Shown here piece by piece: positions 44,101 through 53,183 of a stretch of DNA of 64,000 nucleotides. A program made the position numbers and the translations under genes. Position 1 is the first letter of the stretch. The number at the start of each line of letters is the position of its first letter. The DNA comes from Bacteroides propionicigenes (GTDB taxonomy: Bacteria > Bacteroidota > Bacteroidia > Bacteroidales > Bacteroidaceae). The DNA lies in the NCBI RefSeq assembly GCF_018390535.1, contig NZ_JAHBBW010000006.1:62001-126000 (forward strand), in the 5' to 3' direction. A model generated the notes under the pieces. The model was not told the origin of the DNA and searched no databases. It saw only the letters and a list, made by a program, of their open reading frames with translations.

Positions 44101-45435
44101 AGGCATCTGAGCGATCATACGGATACTATTGGAGCGGTCTAGCAATTGGTTGTTTTCAGGGTAAATACGCTCGGGACTTTCATTCTGTACAGTTATACGG
44201 GTTATACCTAGAAATTCGGAACCAACCCAGATTACACCGTTACGGTCTTCTGTCACATATAATAAAAAATCCGTATCGATGCAGCTAGTACTCGCTGTAT
44301 CTGCTGTAAAATGTTGCAGTGTATCATCATTTGTGTTGTATGTGAAAAGTCCATTTCCATATGTCGAAATCCAAATAATGCCTCTTGAATCGTGTACAAT
44401 ATGGTAACGTTCAAAGTCGATATGATTTATTTGCTCTTTTGGAATGAGTTGGAATTCTTTAATATTACCGCTTTCCGATTGTATATACCATACAAATCCG
44501 GTATGGTTATATATCCAATAGTTTTTATGATTGTCACGGATTATTTTGCCATTTTTCAAATGTAGTTCTTGGTCAGCCGTGACTTGCTGCGCTTCAAAAT
44601 CGTAATTGTAAACTCCTGTTGAGGTAAGGATAATCTGTTTACCCAATAAAAAGAAATTGTCGAAGGATGTTCTCTTTTCTTGTTTATCAGGTAATGACGC
44701 AATTTTAATCAGCCTGTTATCAGGCTCTTTATGCTTGTAAATAGTACCGTCTTGTGTAAGAAGGTAGACCGTATTCTTATGTGAGAAAACGGAAGCCCAA
44801 TTAAGTGCTCTATCTATAATTTCTGTTTCTCCATTTATGATAACGGCTAGACCGCGTCTGGTACCGATCCATATTCTCCCAGAAGTATCTTCTTCTATAA
44901 AATTGATTTGATTGTCAGGCATATTGCCTTCTTCCGTTTTGTATACAGTAGAAACTAAACTTCTGTCGGAGTGATGCGTAACTCTCAAACATCCATTGGT
45001 GGGATGCCACAGCCATATATCTCCATTAGAAGCGAGGTAGAGTTTGGAATAATTCTCTCCTCTTTTATCTTTTTCCGTGTAATGTACAAAGCTGGCTTTT
45101 TGAAGATCGTAACAGCTATATATACGTGATGCGGTGCCAATCCATAAAAAGCCGTGTTTATCTTCGGTGATATTATAGATACGGTTATCGCTCAATGCCG
45201 GTTTAATTTCGTCTTGAGGCTGGAAAGTGATGAATGAATTTCCGTCATACCGACTTAACCCGTTTAAAGTACCTATCCATAAGAAGCCTTTACAATCCTG
45301 ATGTAAATAGCGGATTGTGTTACTGGGGAGCCCGTCACTGGTTTTCATGTGTTCGGAGTATAACTTTATTCCACTGTATACATGGGTTGTATAAGGTAAT
45401 AATAGAATTAAGAATAAAAAGAGTTTGTGTCTCAT
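41116..45435 (-). CDS. Hybrid two-component sensor-regulator of the PUL
   Basis: One-protein sensor kinase and transcription factor (HTCS), 1439 residues. After a signal peptide (1-21) come beta-propeller blades with repeated WIGT motifs (about 25-740), a Y_Y_Y domain, a membrane helix (about 857-882), HisKA with NISHEFRTP (His913), HATPase (NLLSNAFKYTPSGG, DTGVGIP), a receiver with Asp1223 (CDVLMPG) and a C-terminal AraC-type HTH. The start at 45435 gives the signal peptide. It probably senses a rhamnogalacturonan fragment in the periplasm and activates the PUL. Confidence 0.93.
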   Translation of the reverse strand: MRHKLFLFLILLLPYTTHVYSGIKLYSEHMKTSDGLPSNTIRYLHQDCKGFLWIGTLNGLSRYDGNSFITFQPQDEIKPALSDNRIYNITEDKHGFLWIGTASRIYSCYDLQKASFVHYTEKDKRGENYSKLYLASNGDIWLWHPTNGCLRVTHHSDRSLVSTVYKTEEGNMPDNQINFIEEDTSGRIWIGTRRGLAVIINGETEIIDRALNWASVFSHKNTVYLLTQDGTIYKHKEPDNRLIKIASLPDKQEKRTSFDNFFLLGKQIILTSTGVYNYDFEAQQVTADQELHLKNGKIIRDNHKNYWIYNHTGFVWYIQSESGNIKEFQLIPKEQINHIDFERYHIVHDSRGIIWISTYGNGLFTYNTNDDTLQHFTADTASTSCIDTDFLLYVTEDRNGVIWVGSEFLGITRITVQNESPERIYPENNQLLDRSNSIRMIAQMPDGNIGIGTRKGGVYMYNPSLEKMVQKTDFSSNIYAIASDSKEQIWLGTRGDGIKIDSQWYRHSDSEPYSLSNNNVFTFHKDRDNRMWIGTFGGGLDLALPDSNNRYKFKHFFQYIHGVSEIRTLLEDENGMFWMGTSNGICLFHPDSLISNPNNYHLFSHTNGKFCSNSIIYLFQDSKKRIWAGTSGMGIVLCSPENNYANLRYECFDTEDGLVNNTVQSILEDDKGHLWIATEYGLSQFNVESHSFNNYLFASQTLGNAYSENCAYKKEDGKLIFGTNYGLVIIDPLKMQGSIPSAPVAFTDLYINGIQVLPNGKDSPLIQSLSYSEEIRLKHFQNSFQIYFSTFDYSSNGHHQYMYQLENYDKEWSTPSSLNFASYKYLKPGNYILHVKVRNETGTWDERETTLRIIIRPPFWKTDWAFSCYALLALTLLYLSYRVMRNINTLRNRINVEKQLTEYKLVFFTNISHEFRTPLTLIQGAMEKMQHISHLPQEAVRPLQTMNKNTNRMLRLINQLLEFRKMQNNKLGLSLEETDVMAFLYEIFLSFRDVAEQKKIDFQFKPSIPSYKMFIDKGNIDKVTYNLLSNAFKYTPSGGRIILFATIDNTQKKLQIQVSDTGVGIPKEKRGELFKRFMQSNFSRNSIGVGLHLSQELVLVHKGKIEYSENEGGGSIFTIYLPTDKAVYEEKDFLITGNTLLKEEEDSLVFHPLDISPSEQDEIQQNALITEDKRKILVIEDDNDIRSFLQEELSPFFEVETEADGKSGFKKACTYDADLIVCDVLMPGMTGFELTKKLKSDFTTSHIPIILLTALSSSEKHLEGIEAGADAYIAKPFSIKLLLARIFKLIEQRDKLRRKYSNEPGIIYPETCTTDRDKEFVDRLNLVLEQNLSRPELSIDEFAALMRLGRTVFYKKLRGLTGCSPNEYLRMVRMKKAAELLLSPDNPTVAEVAYQVGISDPFYFSKCFKAQFGVAPSHYQKGTAKDSSVVEEGPSNEKP

Positions 45436-45465
45436 GATAGAATATGGGATTTTTCCAATATTGAA

Positions 45466-45473
45466 CAAATATA
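45466..45473 (-). promoter_or_regulatory. HTCS promoter -7 box
   Basis: Minus-strand TATATTTG fits TAnnTTTG and is 30 bp before the ATG at 45435. It overlaps the TTG that would start the longer frame at 45468, supporting the chosen start. Confidence 0.55.
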
Positions 45474-45522
45474 CTGAGATTGATTGAATAATAAAAGGCC
45501 TTTGTCAGGTATTTGAAAAGAA

Positions 45523-45550
45523 AAGAGAGAACCGAAAGTGATTCTCTCTT
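45523..45550 (-). terminator. Terminator between PL11 and HTCS
   Basis: AAGAGAGAA (45523-45531) pairs with TTCTCTCTT (45542-45550). On the minus strand a T-rich stretch follows. It would end the PUL transcript after the first-listed PL11 gene. Confidence 0.7.
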
Positions 45551-45638
45551 TTTCTCGGACATTTGTTATCCAGATTCTTTTGTCCTTTGAAACTACTGCC
45601 TGTTGAGAAACTTCTAACCAATTTATAATATAATTGTC

Positions 45639-47612
45639 CTATTTTGTTTTCTTCTGTAAGTCCGAACCTAAATAAAATCCGGTATGAGTAGGCTGGTTAT
45701 AGCCGATGTTTTGCAAAGTTGCACTTATTTTATATATGTGATCATTCATCAATGGGCGAAAACGATGCTCTGTTTCAAAGTCTGTGGTAAAAATACGTAA
45801 TTCAGTGTTGTCACTACTTGCATAAATGATTTCTTCCCGCCAGTCTCCCCAAATGTCACCATAAAAACAGGGATTAGCTTTGGAACTGTTGATTGATTTC
45901 ACGCCAAAGTTGCTTCCGGTGAAGAGACGTGTCTCCAGTTCGCCGGCACGGCCGTTTATCAGTACTCCATCTAAGACTTGACGATTTAATGAGCCACTCC
46001 ACCAGATTCCCATGTTATAGCTTTGTCCGCCACCTTTGCCCGAAGGTTGTGAACGGTTGAGCAACTCTCCTTTACAGGAGAATATCTGGTTTTTGGGATA
46101 AGATGCCCATACCTCGCATCCGGGAGAATCCGGATCAATGTCGGCTACCATGCAGCGCCCTACATCTCCACCGGAACCTTGCAGGCTCCAAATGAGTTGG
46201 CCGGTACCGGCATCGCGGAATTCCAAACCGATATTTCCGTTTCGTTTGCACTCTTCCTTGCAGGCTACGACTTGTAATCCTTCACGTGTAGGGTCAAACT
46301 TACCTAAATGAAGAGCGTCACCGTGCCCAAGGCCGGTTGTGTACAAACCGGTTCCGTTGTGGTCTATACAGCAAGATCCGAAAATAATTTCGTCTTTGCC
46401 GTCATTATCTACATCTCCTACTGCTAAATTATGGTTACCTTCTCCTTTGTATTGCTGATTATCGGGATAAGTATTGAAATGCCAACGTTTTTTCAGCTCA
46501 TTACCGGATAAATCGTAGGCGGTCATCTGCCAGTTTTGATAATATCCTCGACTTATCACGATACTTGCCTGCCCATCCATTGAACCGAAGTGCCCCACTG
46601 CCATGAGGAAACGGTCTATACGGTTTCCCCAGTTATCTCCCCAATAGGACATCCAGGTGTCTTCTTCACCGCGGGGAATGTAATTGGTACGTGCAAGTTC
46701 GGTTCCGGTACTTCCGTCTATAACGGACAGGAATTCCGGCCCTTCCAGTATGCGGCCATTTGTTTTGTTTCGGTAATCAATACGCTTGTCACCGTTGGTG
46801 TCGCCGATTGTGGTTCCATCGCCGAAAGTTGTTCCTTCTGAGGTACGTACAGCCACCTCCGCCCGTCCGTCACCATTTAAGTCGTAAACGATGAATGGAG
46901 TATAGTGCGGTCCTTGACGGATGTTGATCCCGAGGTCTATCCGCCAAAGAAAAGCTCCGTTCAATTTATAGGCTTCCAACAAACAACTTCCGGGATCAAC
47001 TGTTTTTGCCGTATTGTCATGGTTGACTACCGAGCGTTTTAATACGATTTCATATTCTCCGTCTCCATCCAAATCTCCCACGGCGGCATCATTGGCTTGA
47101 TATACAAGTGAGGGATCGGGCACATTAGAATTCAGCTTGATAGTGCGATAAAAGTTTTGTGCCATAGCCGATGTGAAAATATAGGAACATAATGTTTCTG
47201 TACTCCCGGTCTTACAGACTTTATATTCATTATTGACAGTAACGTCGGCAGTCAAATCTTTATAATTGCTACTGTTGGCGATAGGGTTATTATTCAGTTT
47301 CTCAAAGTTTCCTCCGTCTGTACTGCGATAGATGTCGAAAGCTATGTCGTCCGGATCCGTATCCAAAAAACGCCAGCTTACTAATACGCCTTTACGCTCT
47401 ATCTCCTTTACTTTGTCACTTTGGAATTTGGTGTTATAACTTGCGGTCATGGCACGTCTGTCACTGACGACAGTGGTTTCCGTTTTCTCGGAAGTATCTT
47501 TTTCCTCTCCAGCTACAGGGGAGAGGAGAAAAGGAGCTGCTTCAGAGCATGATACAGCAGTGAAAAGCAATATGCTGCATAGACAGCTTTTTCTATAGAT
47601 TGTTTTCATCAT
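45639..47612 (-). CDS. Rhamnogalacturonan lyase, family PL11 (distal copy)
   Basis: Cleaves the rhamnogalacturonan-I backbone by beta-elimination. The 657 residues carry a signal peptide with a possible lipobox (AVSC, Cys22), a short beta-sandwich region, then the eight-bladed propeller with repeated calcium loops such as DLDGDGEYE, DLNGDGRAE and DVDNDGKDE. GLGHGDALHLGKFDP is a PL11 hallmark also found in the second copy. It is last in the PUL, 22 bp after the unknown exported protein. Confidence 0.9.
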   Translation of the reverse strand: MMKTIYRKSCLCSILLFTAVSCSEAAPFLLSPVAGEEKDTSEKTETTVVSDRRAMTASYNTKFQSDKVKEIERKGVLVSWRFLDTDPDDIAFDIYRSTDGGNFEKLNNNPIANSSNYKDLTADVTVNNEYKVCKTGSTETLCSYIFTSAMAQNFYRTIKLNSNVPDPSLVYQANDAAVGDLDGDGEYEIVLKRSVVNHDNTAKTVDPGSCLLEAYKLNGAFLWRIDLGINIRQGPHYTPFIVYDLNGDGRAEVAVRTSEGTTFGDGTTIGDTNGDKRIDYRNKTNGRILEGPEFLSVIDGSTGTELARTNYIPRGEEDTWMSYWGDNWGNRIDRFLMAVGHFGSMDGQASIVISRGYYQNWQMTAYDLSGNELKKRWHFNTYPDNQQYKGEGNHNLAVGDVDNDGKDEIIFGSCCIDHNGTGLYTTGLGHGDALHLGKFDPTREGLQVVACKEECKRNGNIGLEFRDAGTGQLIWSLQGSGGDVGRCMVADIDPDSPGCEVWASYPKNQIFSCKGELLNRSQPSGKGGGQSYNMGIWWSGSLNRQVLDGVLINGRAGELETRLFTGSNFGVKSINSSKANPCFYGDIWGDWREEIIYASSDNTELRIFTTDFETEHRFRPLMNDHIYKISATLQNIGYNQPTHTGFYLGSDLQKKTK

Positions 47613-47634
47613 CTATTTTAATATGTTAGCATAC

Positions 47635-48417
47635 TTATTCACTGACGATACCTGTCCAGCTATCTGTAAAGCGGAAGTTTCCTACATTACCTGTCAATCC
47701 ATTCCGGTTTTTCAACTGAATTGCTTTTATGGAAGCTTTGAATTTCTCCGGATTTCCTTCTATGGTGACTGAGGGAGCCGGTTCTTCTTTAGTCAGTTTC
47801 GGGTCGATAAACAGTGACAGTTGGTTGTTAGCATAGTCCATTTTAAATATGACAAGGTGAGTCTTGCCGAAGTCATAAAGCATCTCTACAGATTTTTTAT
47901 TCTCTTTGCCTTGTCCCAAAGTGAATTTCAACTTGCGTCCCGAATTGGATGCGAATACTTGTCCGAAGCCTCCGGTAAAATTATAGCTGGAGCTGAGTGT
48001 TGGCAACTCAAATTGCTTTTTATTGGGAAGTGCCTGTGGAAGATTTACAAGATAGGCAAGATAATAGATTCCTGATGAATAAGTTCTTCCTTTCTCCATT
48101 GAATAAACTGTGGTGCGCTCACCGCCTGCATCCTCAGGAATTCCGCCAAACACAATAGACACTCCCTTTTCCTTATATCCTTCATACTTGAGCGGAGTGC
48201 CGATAAGCGGGCTTGTAGCTCCTTCGACAGGGGATGTAGTAGCCGCGGCACACCAAGTATCTTTTTGTAGAGGAGCTTTCTTCCCTCGTTCGGTATATAC
48301 TCCTTTTTCCAGGGCATTCCCTTCTGTATACCCGTTCAATAAATCATTTTTTACGACTTGGGCATTCCCCAAAATAGCTGTAAAGGCTAAAGCCAGTGAT
48401 AATACTACTTTTTTCAT
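47635..48417 (-). CDS. Exported protein of unknown function
   Basis: A protein of 260 residues with a signal peptide (1-19, ending LGNAQ) and no Cys for lipidation. The body is beta-rich and lacks recognisable catalytic motifs. The segment LVIFKMDYANNQLSLFIDP resembles the strand-turn pattern of concanavalin-like lectin folds (compare LamG-type VVVKIDF...VYLDP), so a carbohydrate-binding role is possible. It lies between susD and a PL11 lyase gene in the PUL. I do not recognise its family. Confidence 0.7.
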   Translation of the reverse strand: MKKVVLSLALAFTAILGNAQVVKNDLLNGYTEGNALEKGVYTERGKKAPLQKDTWCAAATTSPVEGATSPLIGTPLKYEGYKEKGVSIVFGGIPEDAGGERTTVYSMEKGRTYSSGIYYLAYLVNLPQALPNKKQFELPTLSSSYNFTGGFGQVFASNSGRKLKFTLGQGKENKKSVEMLYDFGKTHLVIFKMDYANNQLSLFIDPKLTKEEPAPSVTIEGNPEKFKASIKAIQLKNRNGLTGNVGNFRFTDSWTGIVSE

Positions 48418-48453
48418 GATGTTTGATTTTTTAATATGAATATGCTTTATTGA

Positions 48454-49995
48454 TTATTTGTATGCTTCGTTTTGTGTGTACAAGCCGTCGTTTACCAATA
48501 ACTGTTTGTCGGGTATAGGATAAACGTACATACCTTCTTGTATGTTTCCGGCAGCGCTTATCCCTTCGTTTCCTTCCAAGATGTATGCAGCCTTAATATA
48601 TTCTGTGAAATTTCCTGAACGTACAATATCGTGCCAACGTATGCCTTCACCTGCCAATTCACGACGCCGCTCATCCAGTACGCAATTATTAAAAGCTTCT
48701 GCGGTTTTCTGGGAAGCGGAGAGTTCCTTTAGTCCGGCACGTGTGCGTATTTTGTTTACCATTTCCACTCCTTTGTCAGTAGGTCCGGTTAAGTCTGCAT
48801 ACATCAACATAACATCTTCTAAACGAATCAACGGGTAATTGATAGGGAATGAATTTCTGTCTACAATCTGGTCGTCAATCTTGCTGAATCCCAATGTGTC
48901 TCGCTTCGTAATATTTTCGAACAGCTTCTCAAAGTAAGATTCCCCTTTCCGGATTGTGGGCAGAAAACGGATTTCACCGGAGTTCTCTCGGTATAAGTTT
49001 CTCAAGCTTTTCGAGGAATTGATTTTATTTCCCGACATAGTGACATGAGACAGGCTGGATGAGACTTTCGGCAGGGAACTGAATATCATTGGATTTCCAT
49101 AGCCGGATTGCATGGCATATTGTATCTCAAAAATATGATATTTGTTGTCGTTGTCACTAACCCATATTTTTTTCCATTCTTTGCTGTCTTTTGCCCAGTA
49201 TTTATTGCCGGCATTGGCATTATCTATTACTGTTTCCAACAATTCCATGGCAGGTGCTTTTTTACTGTTGTCCCATAACGGGAATCCTGCCATAGTCCAA
49301 TATACACGTCCTAATAGCGCTTGAGCCGCCGGTTTGGTAGCACGTCCGGATGCTGATTCATTACCATTGTAACCATAGGCTATATCGCCCATATGATTTA
49401 TGGCGTATTCCAAATCGGGAATGATGATATTTTCATAAATATCTTTGGCTTCGGATTGTGGCGTTTTCATTGCTTCATCAACAGTCTGTGAGGAAGTTAC
49501 TGCCGGTACGCGTCCGAAGAAACGTATCAGGTCAAAGTAAGCGAATGCCCGTAAGAAACGCGCTTCAGCGATGAAAGATTCCTTTACGCTGAAACCCTCT
49601 ATCTTTTCATTGAACGCCAAGCTTTCTATTTTTTCAAGCAAGACGTTTGCGCGGGCTATTATTTCATAATAATCGGTCCATGCGGCTTCCAGTGTGGAAA
49701 TTTGCGAGATTTGTTTCCTGAAAGCATTAAAGGCCATATAATTTTGTTCGTTATCATCCGGCATGCCGGTCCATACATCATCGGAACGTACGTCAGACAG
49801 CATTAAATAATAACTGGATATGGGCAGTAAACCATTATATACGCCCATTAATGCTTGTTGCGCTTCTTTAGGGTTGGTATAGAAATATTGAATGGTACGT
49901 GCGTCCGAAGGTTCCACATTCAAGAATTCATCACAGGATGAAAGGCTGATACTGATGCTTAACAGCCCACTTATAATATAATTGAGTCGTTTCAT
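48454..49995 (-). CDS. susD: SusD-like outer membrane glycan-binding lipoprotein
   Basis: Surface lid that captures glycans for its SusC partner, 513 residues. The signal peptide ends at Cys21 (SLSSC), followed by DEFLNVEPSD, a usual SusD start. The RagB/SusD helical repeats include EARFLRAFAYFDLIRFFGRVP and DERRRELAGEGIRWHDIVR near the C-terminus. It lies 13 bp after susC, the standard paired order. Confidence 0.95.
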   Translation of the reverse strand: MKRLNYIISGLLSISISLSSCDEFLNVEPSDARTIQYFYTNPKEAQQALMGVYNGLLPISSYYLMLSDVRSDDVWTGMPDDNEQNYMAFNAFRKQISQISTLEAAWTDYYEIIARANVLLEKIESLAFNEKIEGFSVKESFIAEARFLRAFAYFDLIRFFGRVPAVTSSQTVDEAMKTPQSEAKDIYENIIIPDLEYAINHMGDIAYGYNGNESASGRATKPAAQALLGRVYWTMAGFPLWDNSKKAPAMELLETVIDNANAGNKYWAKDSKEWKKIWVSDNDNKYHIFEIQYAMQSGYGNPMIFSSLPKVSSSLSHVTMSGNKINSSKSLRNLYRENSGEIRFLPTIRKGESYFEKLFENITKRDTLGFSKIDDQIVDRNSFPINYPLIRLEDVMLMYADLTGPTDKGVEMVNKIRTRAGLKELSASQKTAEAFNNCVLDERRRELAGEGIRWHDIVRSGNFTEYIKAAYILEGNEGISAAGNIQEGMYVYPIPDKQLLVNDGLYTQNEAYK

Positions 49996-50008
49996 ATTCT
50001 ACATTGAA

Positions 50009-53000
50009 TTAAAATTCCATATTCACTCCTAATGTATAAACTCGTGCCATCGGATAAGAACCGAAATCGTAACCGGTTTTCTTACTGCCGTAGGTGCTGG
50101 CTTCGGGGGAGAATCCCCCGTCATATTTATCCCATGTATACAGGTTTTGTATGGAGAAATAGGTACGCAGTTTACTGGCGAACTTCTTGTTGATAGGGAT
50201 GTTGTATCCTAACATAACATTCTTTATCTTGACGAAATCGCTTTTGTAAAGCCAGCGCGTATCATATAAGTCACTGGTGGTGGTTGAGAGAAAGCTCGGT
50301 GTAATACCGTCACCGGGATCTTCTTCCGAAAACCACGAGTGTAACCATTTGGCAAGTAGATTTCCACGTCCCGGTCCGGCGCTGTTACGGTCTATGGTAC
50401 GTCCTAACAAACTGTACAGATGACCGCCCCATTGTCCGGTTAGCGTAACCGTCAGGTCAAATCTTTTATAGTTGAATTTATTTGTCAGTCCCCATGTGAA
50501 GTCCGGGCGGGCTTTACCCACCAATGTCCGGTCACTGTCGTTGATGATGCCATCGCCATTTACGTCACGATATCTTATGTCTCCCACTTTTTGTCCTTCC
50601 ATAGTGGCATAGCGTCGTAAGTCTTTCTCTGTTTGGTATACTCCTATCGCATCGTACATATAGTAACTTCGCATGGGTTCGCCTACCATGAATACGTGGG
50701 TGTTTGAATTGTTCCAGCCACCGTAGATAGCCGTATTGTTGTCTCCCATGCTGAGAATCTCATTTTTATTGTAAGCGATATTGAAAGAGGTAGTCCATTT
50801 TAAAGGACCGGTCAGATTTCTGGAAGATATTTCAAGCTCCACACCTTTGTTTTCTATGCTTCCTACATTATCCCAAGCCCTGTTATCTTCTAACCCCATG
50901 GAGGCGGGTACGGTTACTTCATAGAGCATGCCGTCGGTCAGTTTACGATAGATATCCAGAGCTACGGTAATGCGGTTCTTTAAGAAACCGAGGTCCAGAC
51001 CTAAATTCCAACTGCGGGTTTTCTCCCAGCCCAGGTCTACATTGTCTATCGTGGTGGGAGCATAACCGCTCACTGTGTTTCCGTCCAGTGAGTAGCCCGC
51101 GTCGCTCATCAAACCTACTGCGGCATTGCTCCGGATGCTGTTGTTACCGTTCAGTCCCCAACTGGCGCGTATTTTCATGGAGTTAATGAAAAAGTTCTTC
51201 GGCCAAAAACTTTCATTGGAAATGCGATACGTGGTGCCTACTGAAGGGAACAGTCCCCAGCGGTTATTACGTCCGAATTTGGCGGAACCGTCGCGGCGTA
51301 AGCTGGCGGTTACCACATATCGGTTATCGTATTCGTATTGCGCGCGTCCGAAAAAGGAAAGCATACGTCCCGGAGTGCCGAAACCGGCACTGGCGGAAGT
51401 CACCTCTTCCGAACTCATGGAGAATCCCAGCTGGGTGTTATCTGCAAAATCGGTAGCTGCCAGACGGGTAGTGGTAGAGGTTCCCATCTCGGCCGAAGCG
51501 CCGGCCATTATGTTGAATCCATGATCGCCTATCTCTTTGGTATAGTTAAGGGTACTTTGTACCATGTAGCTGTGATAACGCCGGATATTACGAGTACCCT
51601 CGGCTTCTTGCCCCTCATCATTGCTGCTCCACCCGCTTATAACTGAGCTGGGACGGAAGTAGTGACTGTATTGGCTGCGGAAGTTGTAAGAACCCAAAAC
51701 CTCGAAATTCAGGTCTTCTATAATTTCGGCACGGATATAGGCCGCCATTTGCAGACGTAAAGTTTCACTGTCATTGGTAACTTGCTCCATACGGGCTACA
51801 GGACTGATGTTGGATGAAGCCCAACCGTACGCCGGATAGGGCTCGGAGCTGGTATGGTAACCGGCATCCGCTTCCGCTACGGGACACATGCTCAAGGCTG
51901 TTTCCGCTCCGCCCGAACGGCCGTTTACATTTCCTCCATAATTCCATGAAACGATAGGAGTGACATTACCGCCGATGGTAATTCGCTTACCGACTTTCGA
52001 TTCGAAGTTGGTACGCAGACTTACACGTCTGTAGCCGGTACCGATGGCTACTCCTTTTTGGTCAAAGTACCCCACCGAGGCACGGAATTTGGCTTTGGCC
52101 GAACTGTTGGCTACGGCTACCGAGTAGTTTTGTACGGGAGCTAATTGAAAGAACGCGTCTTGCCAGTCCAGCATTGCCAGTCCACCGTAGTTCTCTTCGC
52201 TCCAGCGAGGGTCGTTGAGATATTCATAATTGACGCTACCCATTTTGGAGAGTCGGGTTTCATAGTCGTCTGTCCATTTAGCTCCTTTGGCGGCATACTT
52301 ATTTACATAACGTATATTGTTCAGCTTAGTGCGGAAAGAAATCCATTCTTCGGCACGCATCACATCTATCTTTTTATTGATTTGTTGCATACCGAACGAT
52401 GCGGCTACCGATACGGACAGTTTATTCTTATCACCACCGTTTTTGGTAGTGATGAGTACCACGCCATTGGCTCCCCGGCTACCGTAAATGGCCGATGAAG
52501 AGGCATCTTTTAAAATCTCGATAGAGGCTATATCGTTGTTGCTCAATCCGCCCAAGTCATCAACCGGAATTCCGTCGACAACGTAAAGTGGGGTATCGTC
52601 GGCATGAATAGAGGCATTACCGCGGATGATGATAGAAAGTTCCTCACCGGGCGCACCGCTGTTGGCGCTGACATCTACACCGGCCAGCATACCTTGCAGA
52701 GAGCTGGCGATGTTGCTTGAGGCCTGGTCTTCTATATCATCCGATTTTACACTGGCGATAGAACCGGTCAGGTTTCCTTTTTTGGCCGTACCGTAACCTA
52801 TGACTACTACTTCGTCCAACGCAACGTTATCCACTTCCAGTTGAATCTTAAAAGTATTTCTACCTTGTAACTTTATGGTTTGCGGTTTGTATCCCAGATA
52901 AGATACCGTCATGGTTTGCGCTTGTGCGGGAACGGTTAGTTTGAAAGTACCGTCGAGCCCTGTAATGGCCATGACGGATGTCGCGTCTTTTACCACAATG

Positions 53001-53158
53001 TTGGCACCGATGGCAGGCTCATTGTTTTCATCGAGTACTACACCGGAGATGTTGCGGGTATTTTGTGCTGTTGCCGTGGCCGCACAGAGTAAGAGGAACA
53101 CGATACTCCAAAAGGTGGAATACATTTGTCTGCCTGGAAGTATAAATCTGTTTAACAT
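50009..53158 (-). CDS. susC: SusC-like TonB-dependent glycan transporter
   Basis: Outer-membrane transporter that imports oligosaccharides, 1049 residues. Segments in order are a signal peptide (ending ATAQN, about 32), a CarboxypepD_reg-like domain (about 35-115), the TonB box region DEVVVIGYGTAKK, a plug domain (about 130-235) and a barrel of about 800 residues ending YTLGVNMEF. The plug contains YVVDGIPVDDLGGL and GSRGANGVVLITTK. Its co-directional PL11, GH28, GH115 and GH2 neighbours point to rhamnogalacturonan I fragments as the ligand. Confidence 0.95.
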   Translation of the reverse strand: MLNRFILPGRQMYSTFWSIVFLLLCAATATAQNTRNISGVVLDENNEPAIGANIVVKDATSVMAITGLDGTFKLTVPAQAQTMTVSYLGYKPQTIKLQGRNTFKIQLEVDNVALDEVVVIGYGTAKKGNLTGSIASVKSDDIEDQASSNIASSLQGMLAGVDVSANSGAPGEELSIIIRGNASIHADDTPLYVVDGIPVDDLGGLSNNDIASIEILKDASSSAIYGSRGANGVVLITTKNGGDKNKLSVSVAASFGMQQINKKIDVMRAEEWISFRTKLNNIRYVNKYAAKGAKWTDDYETRLSKMGSVNYEYLNDPRWSEENYGGLAMLDWQDAFFQLAPVQNYSVAVANSSAKAKFRASVGYFDQKGVAIGTGYRRVSLRTNFESKVGKRITIGGNVTPIVSWNYGGNVNGRSGGAETALSMCPVAEADAGYHTSSEPYPAYGWASSNISPVARMEQVTNDSETLRLQMAAYIRAEIIEDLNFEVLGSYNFRSQYSHYFRPSSVISGWSSNDEGQEAEGTRNIRRYHSYMVQSTLNYTKEIGDHGFNIMAGASAEMGTSTTTRLAATDFADNTQLGFSMSSEEVTSASAGFGTPGRMLSFFGRAQYEYDNRYVVTASLRRDGSAKFGRNNRWGLFPSVGTTYRISNESFWPKNFFINSMKIRASWGLNGNNSIRSNAAVGLMSDAGYSLDGNTVSGYAPTTIDNVDLGWEKTRSWNLGLDLGFLKNRITVALDIYRKLTDGMLYEVTVPASMGLEDNRAWDNVGSIENKGVELEISSRNLTGPLKWTTSFNIAYNKNEILSMGDNNTAIYGGWNNSNTHVFMVGEPMRSYYMYDAIGVYQTEKDLRRYATMEGQKVGDIRYRDVNGDGIINDSDRTLVGKARPDFTWGLTNKFNYKRFDLTVTLTGQWGGHLYSLLGRTIDRNSAGPGRGNLLAKWLHSWFSEEDPGDGITPSFLSTTTSDLYDTRWLYKSDFVKIKNVMLGYNIPINKKFASKLRTYFSIQNLYTWDKYDGGFSPEASTYGSKKTGYDFGSYPMARVYTLGVNMEF

Positions 53159-53183
53159 GTTTTTCAGATATATGAGATTGCTA

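Noticed and set aside
45436..45468. TTG start for the hybrid sensor at 45468
   Set aside because: The TTG overlaps the likely promoter, and the ATG at 45435 begins a proper signal peptide.
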